A stretch of 64,000 nt of DNA from Enteroscipio rubneri (GCF_002899715.1 NZ_PPEK01000006.1:80693-144692), one strand, 5' to 3'. Shown: positions 36,953-45,999, counted from the stretch's first letter. The notes: a model not told the origin generated them from the sequence alone. A program made the numbers and translations.

Positions 36953-37438
36953 ATGGAGCAGAAGAAAGAATGCATGCAGACGATCAGGCTGGCTGTCGTC
37001 GCGGTGTTCGCAGCGGTCGCGTTTGCCCTGTGCGCGTGCGCGCCCAGCGGCGAAGGAGGAGGAACGTCGGACGATGCTGCGACGCAGAGCGCGAACGCCC
37101 AGCCCGGCAGCATGATGGCCGTGCACACACCGAAGCAGATCGAGGCGATGAACGGCGATTACTCGAAGAAGAACTGCCTGAGCTGCCATCCGCGCGACTC
37201 TATCGTAGCCGCGAACGACGCGTACGGCGGCTTGGAGGGAGTCAACCCCCACGCCTCGCATGCCGAATCGTATGATTGCACTCGGTGCCACTCGATCGAA
37301 GGCACCTCGGTGTTGGTATGTAACACGGCGTGTCATGGCGGCTATCACAACGACGGCAACGGGTTCCCCCTTCCCGCAGAAGGATGGATGGATCCCACCG
37401 ACGACATGCCGAGCGCCGATGGAACGCCTGTGAAGTAA
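36953..37438 (+). CDS. Small multihaem c-type cytochrome, probable lipoprotein
   Basis: 161 residues from the ATG giving MEQKKECMQTIRL, with a CAAGGAG site. A signal peptide ends at a lipobox-like ALCAC. Haem-binding motifs are CLSCH, CTRCH and an unusual CNTACH (CxxxCH), with further His residues available as axial ligands (HASHAE, CHGGYH). It most resembles the cytochrome c3/NapC-associated small electron carriers that accompany flavoprotein reductases. It should pass electrons from a quinol oxidase to the flavoprotein upstream, outside the membrane. Confidence 0.88.
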   Translation: MEQKKECMQTIRLAVVAVFAAVAFALCACAPSGEGGGTSDDAATQSANAQPGSMMAVHTPKQIEAMNGDYSKKNCLSCHPRDSIVAANDAYGGLEGVNPHASHAESYDCTRCHSIEGTSVLVCNTACHGGYHNDGNGFPLPAEGWMDPTDDMPSADGTPVK

Positions 37439-37501
37439 CCTCGTGCCTGAACCCCGTCCGATGCGCCGGATGCGCGATGGGCGGCAAGCTTTCCCTCCCC
37501 G

Positions 37502-37528
37502 ATGGCCCGCGCCCCGTGCGCGGGCCAT
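37502..37528 (+). other. Strong hairpin after the cytochrome gene
   Basis: ATGGCCCGCGC pairs perfectly with GCGCGGGCCAT around CCCGT. No T run follows, so it is a possible Rho-assisted or weak terminator, or an mRNA-stabilising structure. Confidence 0.5.
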
Positions 37529-37626
37529 TCGTAGGTCCGGTTCGGACGCTCGGGACATGCCGAGGCCGGCTCGTCGAGCCGCTCCGGAGAGCGGGGCGTC
37601 CTCGCCTTCGCCTATCCAATATGGAG

Positions 37627-37632
37627 TACAAT
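37627..37632 (+). promoter_or_regulatory. Candidate -10 box for the universal stress protein
   Basis: TACAAT lies 39 bp before the ATG at 37666. The -35 region is unclear. Confidence 0.35.
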
Positions 37633-37665
37633 AAGACTTCGATCGGCACGAAGGAAGGAGCGGTT

Positions 37666-38109
37666 ATGGCACAGCGTTACGGGCGCATCTTCGCAGCACT
37701 CGACGGGGCTTCGACTCAGGCGGCGGTGGCGCAGCGCGCACTCGCGCTCGCGGCCGACAACGGATCTCTGCTCACGTTCGGGCATGTGATCGATTCGGTT
37801 CCCTACGAGGCGTCGGGCGTCGATTTCGAGGCTCTGTGCGTCGAAGGCAAGAAGCGCATCGAGGAGGAGCTGCGCGACATCCTTGAGGAAGCGCGGAACA
37901 ATTCGGCCATCCCTGCGGTGGATCTGGTCGTGCGCGCGGGTCGTATCGCCGATACCCTTTCCCGCCAGCTGATCGAGCCGTTTCGGCCCGATCTGGTCAT
38001 CTGCGGCGAGCGGGGCCTCTCCAACATTAAATACGTATTCGTGGGTAGCGTATCCACGTATCTCATCAGGAACATGCGCTGCGACGTGCTGGTGGTCAAG
38101 CAGGAATAG
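37666..38109 (+). CDS. Universal stress protein (UspA family)
   Basis: 147 residues from an ATG with AAGGAAGGAG. It has the single-domain Usp fold: an N-terminal IFAALDGASTQAAVAQRAL strand-helix and the C-terminal LVICGERGLSNIKYVFVGSVSTYLIRNM. This ends with the expected CDVLVV strand. The ATP-binding pattern GxxGx9G(S) is only partly kept (GERGLSN...GSVS). Cytoplasmic, role in stress tolerance by family; no partner is indicated. Confidence 0.9.
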   Translation: MAQRYGRIFAALDGASTQAAVAQRALALAADNGSLLTFGHVIDSVPYEASGVDFEALCVEGKKRIEEELRDILEEARNNSAIPAVDLVVRAGRIADTLSRQLIEPFRPDLVICGERGLSNIKYVFVGSVSTYLIRNMRCDVLVVKQE

Positions 38110-38341
38110 CCGTCGCGCGCTTGCGCGATCCCCTCGCTGCGTTGCCGGATACAGGCGGGCGCCGGCTGGTAGCCGCCGGTTTCAAGTTGCGCGCTCGCCG
38201 TCTTTCGTCTGCGTCCGCCTTATCTTCCACCGATCGTGAAGCCTGGTTTCCCGGCTGGAAAAGGCGTAGAATGGCACGTTGAATTAGCGGTGCCCGCGCG
38301 GCGTCAGAGCGTTCAGTGGGCGAAAAAGAGAGAAGCCTGTC

Positions 38342-40087
38342 ATGGCGCACGTTCCTGATCGTCCGACCCACTCGTCGCTCGTAAGCGAAGGGGACAGCAT
38401 CCTTGCGGACACTCTCCGCCTGAGCGTGAGCAAGCACAAGATCGACGAGCACTTCACCCTCGTATGGGCCAACCGCTACTACTACGACTTCATCGGCTAT
38501 CCCAAAGACGAGTACGAGGCGCTGTTCCAAAATCGACCCGACCTCTACTTCGCGGACAATCCCGAGGACTTCGGCGTCATCGCCGAGCATGTGACGGAGG
38601 CGCTCGAGAAGAACACGGGCGGGTACGAGTGCATTGCCGGGCTGAACGTGAAGGGCGGCCACAAATGGGTGAAGTTCGTCTCGACGTTCCTTGACGAGTA
38701 CGTGGACGGCTGCCAGCTGTCCTACACCACCATGACGGACGTAACCGACCTGGTGGAGGCGCAGCAGCACTTGGAGGAGGCGAACGTGGAGCTGGAGCGG
38801 CTCGCGTTCGTGGACCCGGTGACGAAGGGCTTCAACCAGACGCGGTTCGACCTGACTGCCCGCCGCGTTATCGACCAGGCCGAGCTGGGGGCCTATGCCC
38901 TGGTGGCGCTGGACCTGAAGAAGTTCAAGCTGCTCAACGAGATCCAGGGTACGGAGAGCGGCGACATGGTGCTGCGCTTCGTGTACGACCGCCTGCGCGC
39001 GCACCTCGACGGGGACGAGTGCGTGGGCCGCATCAACGCCGACGCCTTCAACGTGCTCATGCGCGACGAGGGCGCGCAGGCCATGTACGAACGCATCGAC
39101 GGCATGGTTCAGGATATCAACCGCTTCAACGTGGATGCGGAGCGGCCGTACTTCCTCTCGTTCACGGTGGGCGTGTACCCTATCGACGACACGAGCCTGC
39201 CCATGACGCTCGTGCGCGACCGGGCGAACGTTGCGCGCGGCTCCAGCAAGGAAGCATCGAATGCCCGCCACTTCACCTGCATGTTCTACAGCGACGTCGA
39301 CCGCCAGAACCTGCTGTCCGAACAGGATATGGAGAACCGCATGCACGGCGCGCTCGAGCGGGGCGAATTCGTGGCGTACTTCCAGCCCAAGCAGCTCCTG
39401 GCCGACGGCTCCATCGGGGGCGCCGAGGCGCTCGTGCGGTGGATCGACCCGGTGCGCGGTCTCGTGCCGCCCGACGACTTCGTGCCGTACTTCGAGCGCA
39501 ACGGCTTCATCATCAACGTTGACCTGTGCGTGTTCGAGCAGGTGTGTGCCCTGTTGGCCTCGTGGATCGAACAGGGGCGGCAACCGGTGCCCATCTCGGT
39601 GAATATGTCGCGCGCGCACCTGCGCGAGCAGGATTTTCTCACGCCGTACGAGAAGATCCGCGCACGCTACGGCGTGCCGGCGTCGCTCATCGAGTTCGAG
39701 CTGACCGAGACGCTGGTGTTCGGCGACCCCGAAACGTTCAAGGGCGTGATCGACCTGCTGCATGCGCGCGGCTACCGCTGCTCGCTCGACGATTTCGGCA
39801 GCGGGTACTCGTCGCTCAACGTGCTGAAGGACGTGGACATCGACACGATGAAGCTCGACCGCGCGTTCTTCTCGGCCGGAGACGATGCCGGCCAGCGCGA
39901 GTGGGACGTGGTGGAGTCGGTGGTGGATCTGGCGAAGAAGCTGGATCTGGGGACGGTGGCCGAAGGCGTCGAGGAGCCCGGCCAGGCAGCCCGCTTGCGC
40001 GCCATCGACTGCGACATGCTGCAGGGCTACGTATTCTCCCGTCCCGTGCCGGTGGCCGAGTTCGAGCAGATGCTGTTCGGGGAATAG
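38342..40087 (+). CDS. PAS-degenerate GGDEF-EAL protein, probable c-di-GMP phosphodiesterase
   Basis: 581 residues. Residues about 30-135 form a PAS-like sensor (LVWANRYYYDFIGYPKDEYE). A GGDEF-like domain follows, but its signature loop reads GRINADAF, so it cannot make c-di-GMP. The EAL domain is intact: GAEALVRWI, SVNMSRAHL, ELTET, DDFGSGYSS, MKLDR and AEGVEE are all present. The likely function is c-di-GMP hydrolysis controlled by a PAS ligand and perhaps by GTP binding to the dead GGDEF. No membrane segment is visible, so it is cytoplasmic. A c-di-GMP-relevant surface-polymer operon lies 3 kb downstream. Confidence 0.9.
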   Translation: MAHVPDRPTHSSLVSEGDSILADTLRLSVSKHKIDEHFTLVWANRYYYDFIGYPKDEYEALFQNRPDLYFADNPEDFGVIAEHVTEALEKNTGGYECIAGLNVKGGHKWVKFVSTFLDEYVDGCQLSYTTMTDVTDLVEAQQHLEEANVELERLAFVDPVTKGFNQTRFDLTARRVIDQAELGAYALVALDLKKFKLLNEIQGTESGDMVLRFVYDRLRAHLDGDECVGRINADAFNVLMRDEGAQAMYERIDGMVQDINRFNVDAERPYFLSFTVGVYPIDDTSLPMTLVRDRANVARGSSKEASNARHFTCMFYSDVDRQNLLSEQDMENRMHGALERGEFVAYFQPKQLLADGSIGGAEALVRWIDPVRGLVPPDDFVPYFERNGFIINVDLCVFEQVCALLASWIEQGRQPVPISVNMSRAHLREQDFLTPYEKIRARYGVPASLIEFELTETLVFGDPETFKGVIDLLHARGYRCSLDDFGSGYSSLNVLKDVDIDTMKLDRAFFSAGDDAGQREWDVVESVVDLAKKLDLGTVAEGVEEPGQAARLRAIDCDMLQGYVFSRPVPVAEFEQMLFGE

Positions 40088-40158
40088 CTTTCGGCGCTTC
40101 CGTCGCGTGCGTCCACCCCGCTCATGCGCGCGTTCGACGTCTCGGCGCGGACGCGTTG

Positions 40159-40167
40159 TGCTACCCT
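40159..40167 (+). promoter_or_regulatory. Extended -10 upstream of the aminotransferase gene
   Basis: TGCTACCCT lies 43 bp before the ATG at 40211, in the TG-N-TANNNT form. Confidence 0.4.
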
Positions 40168-40210
40168 GTTTTTCGACAAAAACAAGCGGCAAGACGAGGA
40201 CGTGGTGCAT

Positions 40211-41398
40211 ATGGTGAACGAGAGGATGTACGGGCTGGGAGCGGAGCCGAGCGCGATTCGCGAGCTGTTCGCGTACGGCATGGCGCGCAAGGCGGAGATA
40301 GGCGCCGACAACGTGTTCGACTTCAGCATCGGGAACCCGAGCGTGCCCGCACCCGACGCTGTGAAGCAGGCCGTGCTGGAGCTCATGGAGGAGGAGCCGA
40401 GCGCGCTGCACGGCTACTCGCCGGCCGCCGGCGACCCGCGCGTGCGCTCCGCGGTGGCCGACCATATCCGGCGCCACTTCGACGTGCCGGCCTCGCCCGA
40501 CCAGGTGTACCTGACGGCGGGTGCCGCGGCGGGGTTGGCCATCTCCATCAGCGCCATCACGCAGCCGGGCGATGAGGTTATCGTCATCGCGCCGTTCTTC
40601 CCCGAGTACCAGGTGTGGATAGAGACCGCCGGCTGCACGCGCGTGGAGGTGCCGGCGCACGTGCCCGACTTCCAGCTTGATATCGACGCGCTGGATGCGG
40701 CCATCGGGCCCGCGACGGCCGCCGTCATCATCAACTCGCCGAACAACCCGGTGGGCGCTGTGTACACGCGCGAAAACCTGGAGGCCCTCGCCACGCTGCT
40801 AGCGCGCAAGGAGGCCGAGCTGGGACGCAAGATCTACGTCATCAGCGACGAGCCGTACCGCGAGATCACCTACGGCGCCGAGGTTCCCTACGTGCCGTGC
40901 GTGTGGCCGCGCACCATCGTATGCTACTCGTACTCGAAGTCGTTCTCGCTGCCGGGCGAGCGTATCGGCTACGTTTACGTGTCCGACCTCATGGACGACG
41001 CGGCCGAGGTGTCTACGGCCGTGGCCGGCGCCGGGCGCGCGCTCGGGTTCATCTGCGCGCCGGTGCTGTTCCAGCGCGTGATCGCCGCCTGCATCGACGA
41101 GCCGAGCGATGTGGCGTCCTACGCAGAGAACCGCCGCCTGCTCACCGAGGGCCTGGGCGCGCTGGGCTACGAGTTCGTGGAGCCCGACGGCGCGTTCTAC
41201 CTGTGGGTGCGTGCGCTTGAAGACGACGCTCAGGCGTTCAGCGACCGCGCGAAGGCCCACGAGCTGCTGCTGGTGCCGTCCGACAGCTTCGGTGTGGGCG
41301 GCTGGGTGCGCGTGAGCTACTGCGTTTCGCGCGCTACCATCGAGCGCTCGATGCCCGCGTTCAAGGCCCTGATGGAGGAGTACCGCGCTGCCCGCTGA
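40211..41398 (+). CDS. Class I/II PLP-dependent aminotransferase
   Basis: 395 residues from the ATG giving MVNERMYGLGAEPSAI; the frame is open 29 codons further upstream, but the region there holds a promoter-like element. Motifs of fold-type I aminotransferases are clear: DFSIGNPSVPAPD, INSPNNPVG, ISDEPYREI, and the Schiff-base Lys in SYSKSFSLPGERIG. The late Arg in GGWVRVSYCVS should bind the substrate carboxylate. It most resembles aspartate/aromatic aminotransferases. The amino acid used is not evident. Confidence 0.9.
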   Translation: MVNERMYGLGAEPSAIRELFAYGMARKAEIGADNVFDFSIGNPSVPAPDAVKQAVLELMEEEPSALHGYSPAAGDPRVRSAVADHIRRHFDVPASPDQVYLTAGAAAGLAISISAITQPGDEVIVIAPFFPEYQVWIETAGCTRVEVPAHVPDFQLDIDALDAAIGPATAAVIINSPNNPVGAVYTRENLEALATLLARKEAELGRKIYVISDEPYREITYGAEVPYVPCVWPRTIVCYSYSKSFSLPGERIGYVYVSDLMDDAAEVSTAVAGAGRALGFICAPVLFQRVIAACIDEPSDVASYAENRRLLTEGLGALGYEFVEPDGAFYLWVRALEDDAQAFSDRAKAHELLLVPSDSFGVGGWVRVSYCVSRATIERSMPAFKALMEEYRAAR

Positions 41399-41554
41399 GC
41401 GATGCGGGCGCATGGCCTTCAGGGTTGATCCTGAACCGAAACCCCCGGTGCGAGTTTTCTGTCATTGCGCATGGGCTTCGGCGGAATTCACTCCTGCGGG
41501 GGATTGGGGACGTGCAGGACGGGGCCGCCTGAGCGGCGCTCGGCGACCGACGTG

Positions 41555-42784
41555 CTATTCGGGAAGGATGCGGCGCTCGGGGAGGACGCGGCGCTTGGGA
41601 ATGACGAGCTCGCACGGATCGAAGGCGAACAGCTCATCGACCGTGAGGCTCTCATCGCAGACGAGCGCGCCGTAGCGGCAGACCTCGACGCATGCGCCGC
41701 AGTCGCGGCAGCGCGCAGCGTCGAATTCGAGCACCGTCGTGCCGCCTGGGCCCTTCCTGGACTTGCGCAACGCGCCCGTGGGGCAGAACAGCGCGCAGTG
41801 GGCGCAGCCCGAGCATCGTTCGAAGTCGATGCTCGCACGGGGGGCGAGCACACGGGGGACGGTATCTGCGCCATCGGGGAGGCCGACCGCATGCAGGTCG
41901 TCGAGCAGCTGCCAGCGTCGACGGTCCGGTTCGGCGCTGTCCGCCTCGCCTGCTTTGCCGACGATCGCCTCCGCTTGAAGGGCTGCTGCGCTCGTTGCGG
42001 CGTCGACGATTGTCGCCCGTGCACGTGAGAGCAGCCCGCGCCGCGACATCCCGCCATCGGTCCCGCTCCGCGCATCTGCATCTGTGCGCTCGTCGATCAG
42101 CTCGATTGTTCCGTCCAGCTTCCAGAGATCGGCGATGCGCCGTGCTCTTTGCGCCGTGCGGGGGAGTTCGCGCACGGCGTGCCGCTGAGGGCAGGTCGTG
42201 CAGGCGCAAGCGGACAAAACGACGAGCTGTGCTCCTTCGGCTACCGCGTGCACGAGCAGCGCCTCATCGATCCAGGCGAGGCAGGGGAGAACGATCGAAG
42301 CGCCGTCGACGCCCTCCGCATCGCGTTCGCAGACGAAGGTCACGTGCGGCGCACCGGGCTTGCTCAGCGAAGAGCCTTCCTGCTCGCCTTGATCGATGTC
42401 CGTGCTCCCATTCGACGCCGTACGCTCTCGGGCGCTGCGGAGGCAGACGGCGCGTGCGGCGTGTCGCACGGCGTCAAGGAGCGCATCGTCCGAGAGCGCG
42501 CCCATCGCGCCTAGGGCGCCCGTCGGACAGGCTGCGACGCAGCTGCCGCAGCTCGTGCATGCCTCTGCATCGATGCGCGGGCGCGCGGGTTCGGGCATGC
42601 CGAGAACCCCATGCGTTCCCGCAGCGTCGAGCAGGTCGAACGACACGGCTTCCATGGGACATGCATCGAAGCATGCCGTGCAGAGCTCGGGCAGGCCGCG
42701 TTGTGCGAGGCAGCGTTCTTCGTGCAGTAAGGCCGCCGCCGGATGTTCGATGGCGCGCTGGGCTAGGTCGATAAGATCGGGCAT
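41555..42784 (-). CDS. Polyferredoxin with a central MvhD-like Cys domain
   Basis: 409 residues. Four [4Fe-4S] Cys groups are visible: an N-terminal group ending CTACFDACP, CTSCGSCVAACP near residue 80, then CSGCAHCALFCP and CRDCGACVEVCR near the C-terminus. The middle (VLPCLAWIDEALLVHAVAEGA...CACTTCP) recalls the delta subunit of methyl-viologen hydrogenases, though spread over a shorter stretch. There is no signal peptide. It is a cytoplasmic electron carrier, perhaps a maturation or electron-entry factor for Mo/FeS reductases. It is convergent with the aminotransferase gene and not in an obvious operon, so its partner is unknown. Confidence 0.8.
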   Translation of the reverse strand: MPDLIDLAQRAIEHPAAALLHEERCLAQRGLPELCTACFDACPMEAVSFDLLDAAGTHGVLGMPEPARPRIDAEACTSCGSCVAACPTGALGAMGALSDDALLDAVRHAARAVCLRSARERTASNGSTDIDQGEQEGSSLSKPGAPHVTFVCERDAEGVDGASIVLPCLAWIDEALLVHAVAEGAQLVVLSACACTTCPQRHAVRELPRTAQRARRIADLWKLDGTIELIDERTDADARSGTDGGMSRRGLLSRARATIVDAATSAAALQAEAIVGKAGEADSAEPDRRRWQLLDDLHAVGLPDGADTVPRVLAPRASIDFERCSGCAHCALFCPTGALRKSRKGPGGTTVLEFDAARCRDCGACVEVCRYGALVCDESLTVDELFAFDPCELVIPKRRVLPERRILPE

Positions 42785-42972
42785 TCTGCCTCCCCTCCCG
42801 GTCTCCGGGCTTCAACGAACTCGCTGGTTCATTCTACGACGAGCGCTCTTGGTTGTCCTTCAACTATTTCGGACGGGCGGGACTTACCCGTGCAGGTCGA
42901 TACGCCCTCTTTCAACTTTCCTTTGATACATGCGAGTCGGCGACAACGCACCGGATTCCTCGAAAAGCCGAG

Positions 42973-42981
42973 TGCTAGAAT
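42973..42981 (+). promoter_or_regulatory. Extended -10 of the surface-polymer operon
   Basis: TGCTAGAAT, a near-consensus extended -10, lies 70 bp before the first ATG of the six-gene operon at 43052. Confidence 0.5.
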
Positions 42982-43051
42982 CGTCGGGCGGAGGGTGTGA
43001 TCGGCTGCCGCACGAGAAGATAGCGCGAGGGCACATGGATTCGGAAAGCGT

Positions 43052-43747
43052 ATGAGACAGGTCAGCCGCAAAGAGAAGAAGTTCCTGGCCGATGCGATGA
43101 ATGCGAAGAAGCTCGAGCATGTGCTCGAACAGGTGCTCGCAGAGGATTCCCACAATGGCTTGTTCGGCTACTCCGTTCGATCGCTGTACTTCGACACGCT
43201 GCACGACCGCGATTTCGCAGAGAAGCTGTTCGGCGTCGACCCGCGACGCAAGGTGCGCCTGCGTGTGTACGACCCGGCGGCCGGCTTCGCACTGCTCGAG
43301 CTCAAGCAGAAGCAGGGCGAGCACCAACGCAAGCGCTCGTTGTCCTTGACGCAGGCCGAGGTGTGCTGCCTCATCGACGGCGACTTCGACGTGCTGCTCG
43401 AGCATCCGGAACCCTTTGCGGCGGAGATGCACGCGCTCATGAGCATCAACGGCTACATGCCGAAGGCTATCGTGGAGTATCGCCGGAAGGCGTTCGTCGC
43501 ACGGGAAAACAAGATACGCGTGACGCTGGACAGCGACATTCGGGCGACGGAGTTGAACATGGACCTGTTCGATCCGGCGTTACCCCTATACCCGGTGTTC
43601 GACCCGTTCAACGTGGTGCTGGAGGTGAAGTTCGACGGGTTTCTGCTCAGCTATGTCAGATCGGCGTTGAACATGGTGGACAAGAGCGAGCTTTCGGTGA
43701 GTAAGTACTGCCTGGCGCGTGGCGTGCGCATGGCGTACGAGTTTTAG
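43052..43747 (+). CDS. VTC-domain protein (polyphosphate polymerase-like)
   Basis: 231 residues. The VTC/CYTH-type tunnel fold is indicated by EKKFL, SVRSLYFDT, RRKVRLRVYD, LELKQKQGEHQRKRS, and the late VVLEVKFDGFLLSYV. In yeast Vtc4 this domain polymerises polyphosphate; the bacterial homologues next to CotH and DUF4956 genes are unproven. It is the first gene of an operon with DUF4956 (10 bp apart), CotH, a hydrolase, a HEAT-like protein and a glycosyltransferase. It probably acts in the cytoplasm on a charged polymer or on phosphate transfer. Confidence 0.9.
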   Translation: MRQVSRKEKKFLADAMNAKKLEHVLEQVLAEDSHNGLFGYSVRSLYFDTLHDRDFAEKLFGVDPRRKVRLRVYDPAAGFALLELKQKQGEHQRKRSLSLTQAEVCCLIDGDFDVLLEHPEPFAAEMHALMSINGYMPKAIVEYRRKAFVARENKIRVTLDSDIRATELNMDLFDPALPLYPVFDPFNVVLEVKFDGFLLSYVRSALNMVDKSELSVSKYCLARGVRMAYEF

Positions 43748-43757
43748 GGGAGAGAGT

Positions 43758-44444
43758 GTGAAAGAGCAACTGTACCAACTGTTCCAGGGCACGGCGACGG
43801 GCGCGCCCACGTTGGAGGACCTCCTGCTGCGCGTCGGGGTTTCGGTGGTCATCGGCCTGGCCATCTTCGTGTCGTATTGGATATCGCACGCCGGCACCAT
43901 CTACTCGCAGAAGTTCAACATCAACCTCATCACGCTCACGGTGCTCACGGCCACCGTCATGACGGTCATCGGCAACAACATCGCGCTGTCGCTTGGCATG
44001 GTGGGCGCCCTGTCCATCGTGCGCTTCCGCACGGCCATCAAGGATGCGCGCGACACCACCTACATCTTCTGGGCCATCATCTGCGGCATCTGCTGCGGCG
44101 TGGGCGTGTTCGCGGCGGCGGCCGTCGGAAGCGCGGCCGTATTCGTCATCTTGCTCATTCTAGGCCGCGTGCGCAACGACGTGCGGACGCTGCTGGTGGT
44201 GCGTGCTGCTCGCACACAGGAGCTGCCCATCGAGGGCAAGGTGTATGAGTACTTCGGCAGCCGCGCCGTGCAGCGCGTGAAGAACACCACGGAAACCACT
44301 GTCGAGTTCATGTTCGAGCTGTCTCGCGGCATACTCGACCGCGCGCAGAGACGAGCCGAGCGCCCCATCACCGACGAGCTGTACGGCCTCGGCGGCGTGG
44401 AGTACGTGAACATCGTGGCGCAAAACGACGAGATCGGCAGCTAG
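43758..44444 (+). CDS. DUF4956 membrane protein
   Basis: 228 residues from a GTG with AGGGGAG upstream. About four membrane helices fill residues 25-140, with the family signature SLGMVGALSIVRFRTAIKD, and a soluble C-terminal domain follows (about residues 145-228). DUF4956 proteins almost always neighbour VTC and CotH genes. The function is unknown; a membrane channel or coupling factor for the VTC product is a fair guess. Confidence 0.92.
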   Translation: MKEQLYQLFQGTATGAPTLEDLLLRVGVSVVIGLAIFVSYWISHAGTIYSQKFNINLITLTVLTATVMTVIGNNIALSLGMVGALSIVRFRTAIKDARDTTYIFWAIICGICCGVGVFAAAAVGSAAVFVILLILGRVRNDVRTLLVVRAARTQELPIEGKVYEYFGSRAVQRVKNTTETTVEFMFELSRGILDRAQRRAERPITDELYGLGGVEYVNIVAQNDEIGS

Positions 44445-44453
44445 CGTTTGCGT

Positions 44454-45989
44454 ATGGAGGCGTTACGAGGCAGGAAATACCAGCTCATAACCATCGCGGC
44501 CATCGCAGCCGTCGTGACAGCTGCGGCTGTGGGCACGCTTATGGGCAGCAATGCCACGCTCCAGGGCTACGTGCCCCAGCACGAACGCGCGCGTGCGCAG
44601 GACGTGCAGGTAAACCAAGGAACGGCCATCGATGCGGAGAGTTTCGCAAGCCATCTTCCCGTGGTTTCCATCGACACCCACGGCCAGGATGTTCCCGGCG
44701 ACGTTCTCTATGTGGAGGGCGAGCCGGTTCTGCGCGACGACGACCGCACCGTGCTCACGACCGCACCGGACGGCAGCGCCGACATCACGGCCGACTTCCG
44801 GCTGTACGACGGAGCGGAAGGCGATGCGAACCGCCTGAGCGACGCGCCGAGCGTGGAGTCGAAGACGCTCGTCCATTACCGCGGGCATCGTTCGCGCGAG
44901 TTTCCCAAGCGCAACTACAGCATTCACCTCGTCGACGACGCCGGCCTGCCGCGCAACGAGAAGCTGGCCGGCATGGCGAGCGAAAACGCATGGGTTCTGA
45001 ACGGCCCATACCTCGACAAGAGTCTCATTCGCAACTACGTGAGCTACACGCTGGGCCAGCATCTGCGCGTGCTTTCGCCCGACGTGCGGTTTTGCGAGCT
45101 TTTCATGGACGGCGAGTACCGCGGTGTGTTCCTGCTCATGGAGTCGGTGAAGGAGGGGGGCAACCGCGTAAACCTGACCGAGCCCACGGGGAGGGGCGAT
45201 ACGACCAGCTACCTTTTGAAGATGGATCGGCCGGATATCGATGCGGCATCGCTCGAGGATTTCGGCGCGTGCACCGAACCGAAGCGCAGCGAGTTTTCCG
45301 TGCTGTACCCCTCGGACGAGGAACTGACGCAGGGACGGATGGACTGGATCGCCCAAGATATGAATGCGCTTGAGAAAGCGCTCTATTCCTACGACTACGA
45401 TACGAGCGACTATGGCTATTGGACAAGTCTTGACGTGGATAGCTTCGTCGACTACTTCGTGTTCAACGAGTTCACGATGAACTACGATGCGGGCACGTAT
45501 TCCACGTACGTCTACAAGGATCTTCGCGGCAAACTGACCATCGGTCCTTTATGGGATTTCAACAGCGCCTACGACAACTATGTCGATCGCGCTTACGACG
45601 ATTGCGAGGGGTTCGCCATGGTGGACCGCTACTTCTACTACATGCTGAGCAAGGACGAGAAGTTCGTCGAAGCGGTGATCGACCGCTATCACGAGCTGCG
45701 CCAAGACCTTCTGGCGGACGAGTATGTATGCGCCTACATCGACGAGACCGTGTCGTTCCTAGGCGATGCGGCCGACCGCAACTGGGAAGCGTGGGGATAC
45801 ACGTTCGATCCGACGCAGGTGCGCGTAGGAGGCAAGCTCGCGCCCGACGAGCGCAACCCCGCCACCTACGACGAGGCGGTCGAGCAGGTGAAAACGTTCG
45901 TGCAAGCGCGTGGTGCCTGGCTCGATGCACACATCGAGGACCTGCGCCAGTTCTCGCACGAGTCCGCTGTCAAGATGAACAACCACTGA
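44454..45989 (+). CDS. CotH kinase family protein
   Basis: 511 residues from the ATG giving MEALRGRKYQ; a TTG two codons upstream is an alternative, and neither has a good ribosome site. It starts 9 bp after the DUF4956 stop. An N-terminal hydrophobic segment (AAIAAVVTAAAVGTLMG) suggests export or membrane anchoring. CotH features are FPKRNYSIHL, ENAWVLNGPYLDKSLIRNY, YRGVFLLMES and IGPLWDFNSAYDNY. CotH proteins are atypical kinases first known from spore coats; in non-sporulating bacteria they occur in this VTC/DUF4956 gene set. Here it should act outside the membrane on a surface polymer or protein. Confidence 0.92.
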   Translation: MEALRGRKYQLITIAAIAAVVTAAAVGTLMGSNATLQGYVPQHERARAQDVQVNQGTAIDAESFASHLPVVSIDTHGQDVPGDVLYVEGEPVLRDDDRTVLTTAPDGSADITADFRLYDGAEGDANRLSDAPSVESKTLVHYRGHRSREFPKRNYSIHLVDDAGLPRNEKLAGMASENAWVLNGPYLDKSLIRNYVSYTLGQHLRVLSPDVRFCELFMDGEYRGVFLLMESVKEGGNRVNLTEPTGRGDTTSYLLKMDRPDIDAASLEDFGACTEPKRSEFSVLYPSDEELTQGRMDWIAQDMNALEKALYSYDYDTSDYGYWTSLDVDSFVDYFVFNEFTMNYDAGTYSTYVYKDLRGKLTIGPLWDFNSAYDNYVDRAYDDCEGFAMVDRYFYYMLSKDEKFVEAVIDRYHELRQDLLADEYVCAYIDETVSFLGDAADRNWEAWGYTFDPTQVRVGGKLAPDERNPATYDEAVEQVKTFVQARGAWLDAHIEDLRQFSHESAVKMNNH

Positions 45990-45999
45990 GGTCGGGGGT

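Noticed and set aside
38096..40660. 854-codon open frame antisense to the EAL gene and aminotransferase start
   Set aside because: No domain or signal, composition of an antisense shadow, and it spans two well-recognised genes.
45157..45162. G6 run in the CotH gene as a switch site
   Set aside because: The run is short, in frame, and the gene is intact on both sides; similar six-base runs occur in several intact genes, including the LAHTG surface protein.
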